From NCBI GenBank assembly GCA_020426325.1, contig JAGQQG010000009.1, positions 27,789 to 91,788 on the forward strand: a DNA stretch of 64,000 nucleotides. Reading direction: 5' to 3'. Positions 54,892 to 63,503 of the stretch are shown here, piece after piece; position 1 is the first letter of the stretch, and every line of letters begins with the position of its first letter. Made by a program: the position numbers and the translations under genes. The notes beneath the pieces are model-generated. The model was given only the letters and a program-made list of their open reading frames with translations. It searched no databases and was not told where the DNA came from. This DNA is from Planctomycetaceae bacterium (lineage in GTDB: Bacteria > Planctomycetota > Planctomycetia > Planctomycetales > Planctomycetaceae).

Positions 54892-54948
54892 AGTGTTTAT
54901 TCGGAATGATTCGGGATAACGCGCGCACGTTATTCGGAAATGATGGTG
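54892..54948. repeat. 57-bp direct repeat, copy A (upstream of cassette-like gene 1)
   Basis: Identical in 55 of 57 positions, by my count, to the block at 55727-55783. It contains the inverted pair GATAACG / CGTTATT around GCGCGCA. On the - strand it directly precedes GTTCGGC and the gene. It may be the 3' half of an attC-like site. Confidence 0.65.
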
Positions 54949-54950
54949 GC

Positions 54951-55146
54951 GGGTGCTATGCTCACATCGCGTAGCAGGGTGAGCAGGCCTTCGATGGTCT
55001 CTGCATGTCAAGACTCTGGTTGAAACTGCCATGATTGCTGACCTCATTGACAGCTCACAGCGATGCTGACTGTTTGGTTCACGTCACCTCGAATCCACGT
55101 CAACCCCCGCATGCTTGTCCTGCTTCGCGATGCAAGCATGACGCCC
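54951..55146. repeat. Hairpin-ended 196-bp repeat, copy 3 (complete)
   Basis: 196 bp, starting GGGTGCTATGCTCAC and ending GCAAGCATGACGCCC, same length and internal sequence as copy 2. It sits between the attC-like arms at 55147-55225 and the 57-bp block at 54892-54948, as if inserted into one recombination site. Confidence 0.75.
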
Positions 55147-55225
55147 GCGTTCACCGGGCGGCGGTGAACGACCTTAATTTCACCACCAGCGCTGCCCGCC
55201 GCTCCGGTGCAACGTGTTGTTAGGC
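55147..55225 (-). repeat. attC-like recombination-site arms
   Basis: Read on the - strand, the segment begins GCCTAAC (RYYYAAC-type core, 55225-55219), continues with AACACGTTGCACCGGAGCGG and later CGCCGCCCGGTGAACGCGGG. The arms CACCGGAGCGGCG and CACCGGGCGGCG pair almost perfectly, with one bulged base, as attC sites do. The matching GTTRRRY end is missing where repeat copy 3 begins. The stop codon TAA of the preceding gene lies inside the core, as is usual in gene cassettes. Confidence 0.5.
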
Positions 55226-55702
55226 CTGACTCGCTTCCAAAACCTCGGCTGCTGGAATGTCATTGGAAATTACGTAAACCCCAAGGCGGTGCCGGCCACA
55301 CGCGCTCAACAATTCCGGAGGCAATTCCAACTCCATCTGATCTTGGTCCATACGCACCTCGACGAACAGACGAAGCGACAAACCCCCACCTCTCATTGCT
55401 GTCGTTACTGCCGACGGTCTCTGATCAAAAAACTTGGCAACAGACCGAAAGGCATCTCCGACCCCCGCGAAAAATGCTTCGGACTGTGCCCCAGCATCTG
55501 CCGACTTGTCGACGTGGTTATAGTCGCTGTGGCGAACTACCGCAAAGTAAACCATCCCAGAAGCCCACTCGCCGCCATCTGCGCGGGTCGCCTCAACTTC
55601 GCCGGGCTGGATGGCGAACGGTGCGAGGAACTCGGCGGTGGTGACGCCTTCGCCGTCACCGCGGGAGGCTTGGAGGCCAATCATTACGGAACCGACCGAC
55701 AT
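55220..55702 (-). CDS. Hypothetical protein, probable gene-cassette cargo 2
   Basis: A 160-aa soluble protein starting MSVGSVMIGLQASRGDGEGV and ending AAEVLEASQA, with no recognised family. The middle shows VYFAVVRHSDYNHVDKSADA and GVGDAFRSVAKFFDQ. Sixteen bases before its ATG is GTTAGGC (55725-55719), and its stop codon is embedded in GCCTAAC, so it is framed by two core sites as an integron cassette would be. It is on the - strand, like cassette gene 1. No integrase is in the window. Confidence 0.6.
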   Translation of the reverse strand: MSVGSVMIGLQASRGDGEGVTTAEFLAPFAIQPGEVEATRADGGEWASGMVYFAVVRHSDYNHVDKSADAGAQSEAFFAGVGDAFRSVAKFFDQRPSAVTTAMRGGGLSLRLFVEVRMDQDQMELELPPELLSACGRHRLGVYVISNDIPAAEVLEASQA

Positions 55703-55726
55703 CGTCTTCGTCCTATAGGCCTAACC

Positions 55727-55783
55727 AGTGTTTATTCGGAATGATTCGGGATAACGCGCGCATGTTATTCGGAATTGATGGTG
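55727..55783. repeat. 57-bp direct repeat, copy B (upstream of cassette-like gene 2)
   Basis: Second copy of the block at 54892-54948, two differences seen. On the - strand it runs straight into GTTAGGC before the gene. The stretch 55784-56060 beyond it shows no gene. Confidence 0.65.
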
Positions 55784-56060
55784 CAGATCTCAGTCAAACG
55801 GTGGGGCAATTGTCCGCGCGATGACGAATTGACTTACTCTCATAAACTCCGTGTACGCATGCAGTTGTTCCGGCGTTCGACGATCCGTTGCCGAATGGGG
55901 CAGAGTCGGTGTCGGATCGATTTCCACTGAAGGTGGTCGTGATCACACTCGGGACGCTTGATGGTCAATTTGGTTTTCAAACAATGGAATCTCACTTCCT
56001 GACCAACATCAAACGAAAACGGGGGACTGACGTCCCCCGCTCGCCTGGTGTGGACCTGCC

Positions 56061-57527
56061 TCAGACCTGGCTGGCCTCGGGGACTTCGAAGCCGGTGCGG
56101 TTGTTGTCCTTGAGGAGGACGTTGGCCGCGTCGGCGAAGTCGCCTGTGTGGCGTTCGGTGGCCGGGTCGAAGGTGAGCTTCGGGCCGACCGTGTACTGGG
56201 CACCGTCTTCCGGGATGCCCACGCCGTCCCGCATGATCTCGTGCAGGCGTCCGAAATGTTCAGCGGCATCTTTGTTGTCGCCGAAGCGGCCCGCCTTCTC
56301 GTTGAACGGCACCTGCTCGCCGAGGCGGTAGGAGTTGTTCATGAGGTGACCGAGCACGCAGCCGTAGTGGGCGTCGTACACGTTGCCGTTGGCCAGCTTG
56401 GGATCGTTCTCACGGATGGCCGTGATGAACGCGGCCCAGTTGCCGCCGGGAGTGACGTCGCCCGGCTCGACCTCGAGCGGTTCGGGATCTCCGCCGCCGG
56501 GCGGATAGTACTTGTAACCGCCTTTGACGCCGTCGCCGTCGATGTGGCCGCCGTCCTCGAAGTAGTACTCGTTCTGGACCTGATGCTCGTATCCATCGTA
56601 GTTGACGTTACGGACGTTGAAGAACACCTGCTGTCCGTTGGGATACTCAGCCATGGCGAACATGGTGTTGGGCGTCTCACCCTGATCGTCCCACTGGAAG
56701 CGACCGCCGATCGCCATTGCGGTGACAGGGTGAGTCTGATCGTCATCGATCGCCCACCGGGCCACGTCGAGCTGGTGCGTCCCCTGGTTGTTGAGATCGC
56801 CGTTGCCCGACTTCCAGAACCAGTGCCAGTTGTAATGCACGTAGTTGGCGTGGAACTCCTTGATATCCGCAGGTCCCCGCCAGAGGTCCCAGTCGAGATT
56901 GGCCGGGGGATCGCTTACGGGCTTGAAGCCGATGCCGCCGCGCGGCTTGCAGCAGTAGCCATAGGAAATCTTGAGGCGACCGAACTTACCCGCTTTGATG
57001 TCCCGGTGAAGCCCTGCGATCTTGGCATCGCTGCGGCGTTGCGTGCCGTGCTGAACGACGACGCCGTACTTCTCCTGCGCAGCAACCGCGACGCGTCCTT
57101 CGCCGACGTCATGGCTCATCGGCTTCTCGACGTAGACGTTCTTGCCGTGCTGGGCGGCCCAGATGGTCATCAGCGAATGCCAGTGATTGGGGGTCGCGAC
57201 GGAGATGGCATCGATGTTCTTGTCTTCGAGTGCACGGCGGACGTCTGTCAGCCCTTGCGGAGCTTTGCCGCTCTCCTTTTCGACGAAGCCGACAGCACGA
57301 GCGAGCACATCCGCATCGACGTCGACCACAGCGGCGACTTCGACATTGTCCTGCTCCATCCAGCCTTTCATATGTGACTGACCGCGTCCGTTCAGACCAA
57401 CGACGGCGACCCGCACACGTTCACTCGCCCCCACAAAGTTGCCGGAAGCACGCGTGCCGGGGAGCAGCAGAGAGGCACCAGCTGCGGCAGAGGTTTTCAG
57501 AAAATTCCGTCGAGTCGCAAATGACAT
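56061..57527 (-). CDS. Tat-exported Gfo/Idh/MocA family oxidoreductase
   Basis: A 488-aa protein; the ATG at 57527 follows CTGGAGAC, and an upstream in-frame extension is unsupported. A twin-arginine signal (ATRRNFLKTSAAAGASLLLP) precedes a Rossmann fold: VRVAVVGLNGRGQSHMKGW, AAVVDVDADVLARAV, and the family's NHWHSLMTIWAAQHGKNVYV and EKPMSHDVGEG (EKP motif) near residue 125. The C-terminal domain contains GDLNNQGTHQLDVARWAIDD. Such proteins oxidise or epimerise sugars with NAD(P) tightly bound and are abundant in planctomycetes for polysaccharide breakdown. The specific substrate is not evident. No partner gene is next to it. Confidence 0.93.
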   Translation of the reverse strand: MSFATRRNFLKTSAAAGASLLLPGTRASGNFVGASERVRVAVVGLNGRGQSHMKGWMEQDNVEVAAVVDVDADVLARAVGFVEKESGKAPQGLTDVRRALEDKNIDAISVATPNHWHSLMTIWAAQHGKNVYVEKPMSHDVGEGRVAVAAQEKYGVVVQHGTQRRSDAKIAGLHRDIKAGKFGRLKISYGYCCKPRGGIGFKPVSDPPANLDWDLWRGPADIKEFHANYVHYNWHWFWKSGNGDLNNQGTHQLDVARWAIDDDQTHPVTAMAIGGRFQWDDQGETPNTMFAMAEYPNGQQVFFNVRNVNYDGYEHQVQNEYYFEDGGHIDGDGVKGGYKYYPPGGGDPEPLEVEPGDVTPGGNWAAFITAIRENDPKLANGNVYDAHYGCVLGHLMNNSYRLGEQVPFNEKAGRFGDNKDAAEHFGRLHEIMRDGVGIPEDGAQYTVGPKLTFDPATERHTGDFADAANVLLKDNNRTGFEVPEASQV

Positions 57528-57709
57528 TAGTGTCTCCAGGGAGGGTGAGTTGGCAGGATCAGCGTCGGCGCAGCACGCCAAACGCGGGGATGACTGATTG
57601 AGTCATTGTATTCCGCTATCATACCCCGAAAAGGGGGCGATTTTCCAATGTTACAGTCCGGGAATAACGCTTTCCTCGAACAATTGAACAACCCGTGGGA
57701 ACGTAGCTG

Positions 57710-57937
57710 ATGACTTCGCAGGTGATGCCCGGGCGATACCGTCATTACAAGGGAAACGAGTACATCGTCCTCGGCGTGGCCCGTCACAGCGAGACCGAAG
57801 AGGAACTCGTGGTGTACCGTCAGGACTATGGCGACCGGAGTCTCTGGGTCAGGCCGTTGTCGATGTTCATCGAGTCGGTCGAAGTTGAGGGAGAGCGCAT
57901 GCAGCGGTTCCAGTTGATTGGGCCAGACCATGAATAA
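57710..57937 (+). CDS. DUF1653 domain protein
   Basis: A 75-aa protein from the ATG at 57710. The segments MPGRYRHYKGNEYIVLGVAR, HSETEEELVVYRQDYGDRSL and WVRPLSMFIESVEVEGERMQ cover the whole DUF1653 fold, a small beta-rich domain of unknown role. Its stop codon overlaps the start of the cupin gene by 8 bases, so they are coupled. Confidence 0.9.
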   Translation: MTSQVMPGRYRHYKGNEYIVLGVARHSETEEELVVYRQDYGDRSLWVRPLSMFIESVEVEGERMQRFQLIGPDHE

Positions 57938-58256
57938 CCTGTTCGCTGACCTGCCCGCTGATCTGAAGTTGCCGGAAGAACTGGTTGAAGTCCTCAGCGA
58001 ATCGAAGCATGTGCGAATCGAGCGGATCGTGTCGACAGGTCAGGTGAGTCCCGACGGATTCTGGTACGACCAGAATGAATACGAGTGGGTGGTGGTCCTC
58101 AAAGGGGCTGCCCAGTTGCAGTTCGAAGATGAACTCAGTCCGCGTTCGATGAAGCCGGGTGATCACCTGTTGATCCCAGCGCATCGCAGACATCGAGTCG
58201 TGATGACCTCGCCGAATGAGCCAACGGTATGGCTGGCGGTGTTCTTGACCGATTGA
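57930..58256 (+). CDS. Small cupin-domain protein
   Basis: A 108-aa cupin. The ATG at 57930 is chosen, because it falls in the end of the DUF1653 gene. The segments YDQNEYEWVVVLKGAAQLQF and MKPGDHLLIPAHRRHRVVM are the two cupin motifs (G(X)5HXH-like replaced by YEW; PGDHLLIPAHRRH) and contain possible metal-binding His/Glu. Many such proteins are isomerases, dioxygenases or sensors. No catalytic role can be assigned. Confidence 0.85.
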   Translation: MNNLFADLPADLKLPEELVEVLSESKHVRIERIVSTGQVSPDGFWYDQNEYEWVVVLKGAAQLQFEDELSPRSMKPGDHLLIPAHRRHRVVMTSPNEPTVWLAVFLTD

Positions 58257-58336
58257 TGTGCTGGGCGCTTCATCAAGGTTCTGTCAACAAAATAGTTTTC
58301 CTCTTTGAGAAACCATCAATCGCGAAATGATTTTTC

Positions 58337-58364
58337 TTGAACCGGTGGTCATGAGGTGTAAACT
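58337..58364 (+). promoter_or_regulatory. Putative promoter of a small RNA
   Basis: TTGAAC at 58337-58342 and TAAACT at 58359-58364, 16 bases apart. A second, weaker pair (TTGACT 58384 / TAGTTG 58406, also 16 bases apart) lies just downstream. Both point towards the terminator at 58660, with no protein gene between. Confidence 0.35.
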
Positions 58365-58422
58365 GACTGATGAAAGTCAAGCGTTGACTTGTGATGCATG
58401 ACCTCTAGTTGGGAGGATGCCT

Positions 58423-58452
58423 ATGCAAGATCCACCGTGGTGTTTTCGGTGA
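58423..58452 (+). CDS. Nine-residue ORF in the candidate small RNA
   Basis: ATG at 58423 after GGGAGG (58411-58416, 6-base spacing). It encodes MQDPPWCFR and stops at 58450. The ribosome site is better than those of most genes nearby, which makes translation plausible. Stop and the following GAGAGCC segment are adjacent to a sequence that can pair with the terminator. No known leader peptide was recognised. Confidence 0.35.
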   Translation: MQDPPWCFR

Positions 58453-58659
58453 GAGAGCCTGTCTCAAACATTTGTGATGAGGCGAGTTCGGTTCACCCGC
58501 GAAGCGACACCCTGGCGACGTCTGGCGTGAATGCACTCAGCATCCCGTGCCCAAATGCGGCGCGAGCGTGATGTGAGGTTGGTCCGAGATGGGCCGTGCC
58601 TGTACAAGTTGGCGGTGGCTTCCGGCACTGGGCCGATGTGTTCTCTCAATCATCCATGA

Positions 58660-58696
58660 GGCTCTCGCCCGCTCATTGTGGCGAGAGCCTTTTTTG
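58660..58696 (+). terminator. Strong rho-independent terminator
   Basis: Perfect 10-bp stem GGCTCTCGCC / GGCGAGAGCC (58660-58669 / 58680-58689) and loop of 10 bases, directly followed by seven T (58690-58696). On the opposite strand there is no T tract, so it ends + strand transcription, although no large + strand gene precedes it within 400 bases. Confidence 0.88.
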
Positions 58697-58716
58697 TTTC
58701 TTTCCAGCATCCCTGA

Positions 58717-59871
58717 TCACTCGGCTGCGATTTCGTCCAGTTCCTTGAGTGTGAATCGCACGCTGAGGATGTAGGGTTCCTCACCCTTGTCCCAGTGGCC
58801 GTAGGTTGTGGTGACAAACGTGCCGTCCGGGAGAACTTCAACCGGCGGATAGGCACAGTCGGCCCCTTTGGTGTTGTCCTTGAGGCGGACGTAATACTGA
58901 CCCGGTGCTCCACTCACGAGGTCGTCATAAGTTCCGACCCAGCCAACCCAGTCCCCTTCAAATGGACTCGGTCGTCCCTTCGCAGAACGGCTGCGGAAGG
59001 AAATGAACATTCGCCCGTCCGGCCCGTACTTTCCGGTGTGACGATCGCCGCTCAATGAGTCGGGCACCTCGCGGGGTTCGGTCCACGTTTTGCCTTCATC
59101 GTCCGAGAAGATGATGTGCGAGTTCTTGACTCGTCGGTTCTCCCGTAACAGCACCGCGATCTGCTTGCCATCGGGAGAACGGATCAGGCCCGGCTCACAG
59201 AGATGCACGTCGGTCGAGGACTGGATCGATTCCGGGAAGGACCACGTCAGCCCGCCATCGGTCGACAAGGTTTTGTACAAAGTGAACCGCACGGGGTCCT
59301 GTTGCTGGTTCTCGGCAGTGAAGTAACGCCCGTCGTCATGAAACATGGCCATGTAGTGACCGGCGCCTGTCTTCAGCGGTTCGAGACACCCCATCACGAC
59401 GATCCCGCCCCAGTCGCCTGCAGGTTCAAGTTCGCTCCACGTTTTGCCGTCGTTCTCGCTGACCGCGAGTCGGGCCGGATAGAGTCCAGACCACATGATC
59501 AGCCGCTTGTTCCCATTTGCGTCGATGACACGATGAATCGTCGGCACCTCTCTGGAGGTCTTCCAGCTCTCGGGCGTGTCGAGCAGGCCGCTCCATGTGA
59601 GTCCGCCATCGGTGCTGCGCTGGTAACGGATGGCTCCGCGACCGTGTCCTTCCGGATAAACGATGAGCATCGTCCTGCCATCTTCGAGCAGCACTGTGGT
59701 GGGATGCCCGAGGTACTTTCCCGGTTCACGGTCGACCACGACCTGACGCTCCGTCGCATCGTTGAGATCAATCAGCGTGACCGACTCCGGCCACTCGGCT
59801 ACGAGTGGCTGTGGCGTGATCACGAGCAGCGTCACGAAAGTGAGGAATGATTGTGGAGATCGTCGCATCAT
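58717..59871 (-). CDS. Secreted sialidase-like (Asp-box) hydrolase
   Basis: A 384-aa protein with a signal peptide (SFLTFVTLLVITPQPLVAEW). Four Asp-box repeats are visible: RSTDGGLTWSG (near 85), SENDGKTWSE (near 137), STDGGLTWSF (near 205) and SDDEGKTWTE (near 264). These form blades of a six-bladed sialidase propeller. It should release terminal sugars from host or algal glycans, or belong to the wider BNR hydrolase group. Arg-triad assignment was not possible. The protein is probably periplasmic or secreted. It is on the same strand as, and 217 bp from, the larger FG-GAP/Asp-box protein. Confidence 0.85.
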   Translation of the reverse strand: MMRRSPQSFLTFVTLLVITPQPLVAEWPESVTLIDLNDATERQVVVDREPGKYLGHPTTVLLEDGRTMLIVYPEGHGRGAIRYQRSTDGGLTWSGLLDTPESWKTSREVPTIHRVIDANGNKRLIMWSGLYPARLAVSENDGKTWSELEPAGDWGGIVVMGCLEPLKTGAGHYMAMFHDDGRYFTAENQQQDPVRFTLYKTLSTDGGLTWSFPESIQSSTDVHLCEPGLIRSPDGKQIAVLLRENRRVKNSHIIFSDDEGKTWTEPREVPDSLSGDRHTGKYGPDGRMFISFRSRSAKGRPSPFEGDWVGWVGTYDDLVSGAPGQYYVRLKDNTKGADCAYPPVEVLPDGTFVTTTYGHWDKGEEPYILSVRFTLKELDEIAAE

Positions 59872-59907
59872 CTCTTTCTCGAAAACAGTAATACGGTAAC
59901 TTCAGCC

Positions 59908-60045
59908 CTCGTTCCCAAACTCCAGTTTGGGAACGCCACACCACGAAACTATGTTTCGCGAATTGGGAACGGCGCATGTACCTCGATGCAGACGCGAAAC
60001 GGAGTTTCTCGAAAGTGCGTTCCCAAGCCGGAGCTTGGGAACGAG
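59908..60045. repeat. Hairpin-array miniature element (CTCGTTCCCAA...TTGGGAACGAG)
   Basis: 138 bp between the two sialidase-like genes. It contains four small palindromes in a row: GTTCCCAAAC/GTTTGGGAAC, CGAAAC/GTTTCG, GAAAC/GTTTC and GTTCCCAAGC/GCTTGGGAAC. The outer two are mutually inverted, so the whole unit ends in CTCGTTCCCAA / TTGGGAACGAG. Confidence 0.6.
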
Positions 60046-60088
60046 AAATCGTCATCGGATCCCGCTCATCTGTGAAATCCGTGGTTGA

Positions 60089-63000
60089 TTACTCCGGCAA
60101 TGCACCTGCCTCCGGGAGCCCCGGCCATTTGCCGTCGACAATGGGATCGAGTTTGAGTTTCTTCGGATCGACGACCACGTGCTTGACACGTTTGCGATCC
60201 CAGGTGTAGGTGATGTGCACGAGACCGTCCGGTGTCTGGATGACAGCTGGATAGGAGAACTCCTCCTTCGGGGTGTTCTCCAAAATCAACGCCGCCTGCC
60301 AGTCGGTGCCGTTCTCGCTGACAGCGACGTTGAGCAGGTTGCGACCGCGCGGGTTGCCCGAGTTTCTCTGAGTGTGGTTGTACACCAGCAGATGCCGTCC
60401 ATCTGTCAGCGTGACAGCATCCGTGCCTGAGTTGGGGTTGGGCAGGACGGTCCGTTCCATCTCGCTCCATGTTTGGCCGCCGTCGTGGGTCCAACTTGTG
60501 AGGATGCTTCCTTCTTTCGACCGACAAAGGACCTGATAAGTGTCCTTGTCATGGATCAGGAGGGATGGCTGAATGGCGTTGAACGTTTTGCCATCGTTGA
60601 TGGGGCCGATCCGTTCCCACGTCTTTCCGCCATCAGTCGTGACCTCGAAGTGGACACGCCAGCCGTCGTATTCGGTGCTCGAGGGGCAGATCAGGCGATC
60701 ACCAATCAGTTCCGGCTTGTTTTTGACCGGACCATCGATCGTTTCCGGCAGTCGGCACGGGTGCGACCATGTCGCGCCACCATCCGTCGATGTCATCAGC
60801 ATGCCCCACCAGGTGCGGGGATCGGGACCGACCTTGTAGAAGAGCATCAATGGTCCGGCCGGCATCTGGAACAGCACCGGGTTCCAGCAGGGATGACGGA
60901 GTGTCGTGTGTTGAACGCCGTTGGCGACCTCGATAGGGGCAGTCCACTCTCCGTCAACGTGCCGCGAGACCCAGATGCCCACGTCGGGATTCTTCTCGTG
61001 CTGCCCGCCGAACCAGGCTGTCACCAGACCGATCGGGGTCTGTGCGATCGTCGAGGCATGGCACTCCGGAAACGGAGCCTCCAGGTAGATGAACTCACTC
61101 ATGACGATTCCTTTGGTGCCCGGCTGATCGGCTTCCACGCTCACCTCATCGTCCGCAGCGGCATCGGGCGGAGTCAAAGCGGGTCCCTCCACGAGTTGGA
61201 CGTCCTGCGTCTGGCCGCTTCCTGACGGGCGCGGCTCTGAGGCGGCCAGTTGCTCGGCACGGGGATTCTTCTTGTAGTACAGGAAGCCGTCTTCGGCCCC
61301 GACGAGCAGATCGGGGATGCCGTTCTTGTCCCAGTCGACCACCGTCGGCGACGTCGTATGCCCAGCAAGCACACGTTCGTCGAGCTGCCCCATGTCCTTG
61401 AACCAAGTGAAACCTTCGTCATCGGTCTTCACGTTTCGCAGCCAGTTGACGTTGACGCTGTTGACCAGCAGATCGACACGACCATCGCCGTCCCAGTCAG
61501 CAAAGCACAACTTCCGCCGTCCGCTCCCCCCCGCACGCTTCGCATTCAACCGCAACAGTCCGTCGGTCTTGTCGCCGATCGGATTTTGCTTGCCATCGAA
61601 TTCACACTGGCCTTCCATCTTGAAGATCCGTTGAGGTGCCATAAGAACAAGTTCGTCACCCTGCTTGGTGCGTTCGTAAAACGCCAGATACCCCTCATGG
61701 TCGAGCATGACGAGATCGTTGAGACCGTCGCCGTTCCAATCGATGACACAGGGCGTTGTTCGCCATTGGGTGACGAGTTCATGCGGTTGGGGAGCCCACC
61801 ACGTCCAGTCAGGAGTGGACGGTTGAGCCTCAGCGGTGTAAACGGAGAGAGGCCCTTTCGCAATTTCTTTATCCTGTTGAAGGTAAACAAGCACCTTTCC
61901 CCAGATGTCGTTGACAACAAGATCTGTTGAGCTGTCTTGGTGATCCCAATCACCCACACTCAGCGTGGTATAGCCCCATTTGGCTTCGCACGGACCTTGA
62001 ATTGACCCATGCTTTTGCTGATCCTCGGCTGGAATTGATGATGTACCACCACTGGCCTCAAATACTGCAGGATGGTTTCGCTTCAGATAATCAAATAAAC
62101 GCCGTTGCCAAAGGGAAATATCGGATTGGTGACGAATAGAAGGCATGAGCTGATTCGGAGCGGAAGTGAGGAATGCCGGGGCTCCCCATGATGGATCTGT
62201 CGCACCGTCTAAGTTTTCGATGAAGCCAAGGTATCCAGCGGTGTTGCCGCAGATGATGTCTTCATCGCCGTCACCGTCCCAGTCCACGCTGACCGGTGTC
62301 ACGAGTGCGCCGAACTTGACGTCGGCCGCTTCCTGTTGGAAGTAGACCGGTTGTTGGAACACGGACTTCCCAACGTTCTCGATGAACGCCACTCGTCCAT
62401 CTTCATCGCCGCTGATCAGATCGATGTCTCCGTCGCTGTCCCAGTCCACTGCCACAGGGGTGATCATCTGGAGATCCATACGGACGTCAGTGCCCTCGGC
62501 ATCCTGCAATCGTCGACCGGTTGCAAACGTTGGTTGTCGTCGTGATCCGGTGTTCTCGAAATAAGTGAAGCCATCCATGAACTCGCCGCAGATCAGGTCG
62601 AGGTCGCCGTCGTTGTCGAAGTCGGCCAGGTTGGGGGAGGGCATGCCGTAGACGTCGATCGGGTCGCCGTCGGCGGTCGTGAGTTTGACCGGTTCGGCGT
62701 AGGTGGGCTTCGTGCCCGAAGCACCCCGGCTGCTTTGAGCAGCCGGGGTGCTGGACGTGTTCTCAACGAGGTACACGAAACCGTGCAGAGGGCCGTTGGT
62801 CCAGTTGCCGTCTTTGTCCCAGGCGTCGTCCCAGCCGTAGTCGTCCCACACGCCGAGGCCGATGATCAGGTCCAGATCTCCGTCAGCATCGTAGTCGACC
62901 GACTTCCACTGGTTGGCCCGCGTCCGCTTGTACTGAGGGTCGACGTTGGCAGGAGGGCCGAGTTCGACTTTGTCGTCGAGCAGGCTCTTTCGGAAGTTGC

Positions 63001-63355
63001 GATACTCGACGCCGGGCGACATCACGAGAACATCGTCGCCGACGTATGAGATCTGTACATTACGGATCGCATCACAGAGGCGTACCGCTGGCTTGAAGAC
63101 AGGCAGACCGTCGCTTGCGTTGCCCGGGTTCTCGAAGAAGTAGATGCCGTTATAGGGTTTGTCGGGACACGAAACGACGAGGTCCAGGTCGCCGTCGCCG
63201 TCATAGTCCATCGGGAGGGGCCAGGCCCAGAGACCGACGCCCAGGTCGACGACGAGGCCCGGGTTGTTGTACGGAATTCTTTCCAGCTGATCATTGGCGG
63301 AGGTAGTTGCATAGCACAGAGTGCATGCAATCATTGCAGTCAGAGAGCGAAACAT
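60089..63355 (-). CDS. Secreted FG-GAP/VCBS repeat protein fused to an Asp-box (sialidase-like) domain
   Basis: A 1088-aa protein with a signal peptide (RSLTAMIACTLCYATTSAN). The N-terminal two thirds (about 40-720) contain about nine FG-GAP/VCBS calcium repeats: DYDGDGDLDLVVS, DYDADGDLDLIIG, DFDNDGDLDLICG, DWDSDGDIDLISG, DWDGDGDEDIICG, DWNGDGLNDLVML, DWDGDGRVDLLVN and DWDKNGIPDLLVG among them. The C-terminal third (about 770-1088) has three Asp boxes (STDGGATWSHP, TTDGGKTWERIG, THDGGQTWSEM) of a sialidase-type propeller. The FG-GAP part probably binds carbohydrate or mediates adhesion, while the other end hydrolyses it. It pairs in strand and theme with the smaller sialidase gene. Confidence 0.88.
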   Translation of the reverse strand: MFRSLTAMIACTLCYATTSANDQLERIPYNNPGLVVDLGVGLWAWPLPMDYDGDGDLDLVVSCPDKPYNGIYFFENPGNASDGLPVFKPAVRLCDAIRNVQISYVGDDVLVMSPGVEYRNFRKSLLDDKVELGPPANVDPQYKRTRANQWKSVDYDADGDLDLIIGLGVWDDYGWDDAWDKDGNWTNGPLHGFVYLVENTSSTPAAQSSRGASGTKPTYAEPVKLTTADGDPIDVYGMPSPNLADFDNDGDLDLICGEFMDGFTYFENTGSRRQPTFATGRRLQDAEGTDVRMDLQMITPVAVDWDSDGDIDLISGDEDGRVAFIENVGKSVFQQPVYFQQEAADVKFGALVTPVSVDWDGDGDEDIICGNTAGYLGFIENLDGATDPSWGAPAFLTSAPNQLMPSIRHQSDISLWQRRLFDYLKRNHPAVFEASGGTSSIPAEDQQKHGSIQGPCEAKWGYTTLSVGDWDHQDSSTDLVVNDIWGKVLVYLQQDKEIAKGPLSVYTAEAQPSTPDWTWWAPQPHELVTQWRTTPCVIDWNGDGLNDLVMLDHEGYLAFYERTKQGDELVLMAPQRIFKMEGQCEFDGKQNPIGDKTDGLLRLNAKRAGGSGRRKLCFADWDGDGRVDLLVNSVNVNWLRNVKTDDEGFTWFKDMGQLDERVLAGHTTSPTVVDWDKNGIPDLLVGAEDGFLYYKKNPRAEQLAASEPRPSGSGQTQDVQLVEGPALTPPDAAADDEVSVEADQPGTKGIVMSEFIYLEAPFPECHASTIAQTPIGLVTAWFGGQHEKNPDVGIWVSRHVDGEWTAPIEVANGVQHTTLRHPCWNPVLFQMPAGPLMLFYKVGPDPRTWWGMLMTSTDGGATWSHPCRLPETIDGPVKNKPELIGDRLICPSSTEYDGWRVHFEVTTDGGKTWERIGPINDGKTFNAIQPSLLIHDKDTYQVLCRSKEGSILTSWTHDGGQTWSEMERTVLPNPNSGTDAVTLTDGRHLLVYNHTQRNSGNPRGRNLLNVAVSENGTDWQAALILENTPKEEFSYPAVIQTPDGLVHITYTWDRKRVKHVVVDPKKLKLDPIVDGKWPGLPEAGALPE

Positions 63356-63503
63356 GGATGACCTTTACCTGTTGAGCCCCAACCGATGGGAGTGATGGGC
63401 TGAATGGTTGCGTGGAATGATTGAGATGTCGTGCAACTTGGACGACGTCACGTCATGATGATGGGACTGGCCACAAACCTCAACTGACCGCACCATTGAC
63501 CGC

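Larger units (their letters stand above)
58371..58696 (+). ncRNA. Candidate ~330-nt small RNA
   Basis: The 460-base gap after the cupin gene has a promoter-like pair, a short ORF with a strong ribosome site, and a strong terminator, but no protein gene on the + strand until 63504. This arrangement fits an independent transcript. It does not match tmRNA, RNase P RNA or SRP RNA signatures that I know. The GAGAGCC at 58453-58459 could pair with GGCTCTC (58660-58666) of the terminator stem, giving two competing folds. The identity of the RNA is unknown; ends are inferred. Confidence 0.45.

Noticed and set aside
56148..57377. A long + strand open frame of about 409 codons
   Set aside because: It is the antisense shadow of the Gfo/Idh/MocA gene: Val/Asp-rich with no family features, whereas the - strand frame has clear motifs.
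58371..58696. tmRNA, RNase P RNA or SRP RNA
   Set aside because: None of the conserved sequence blocks of these RNAs that I know are present, so it is reported only as an unclassified candidate.
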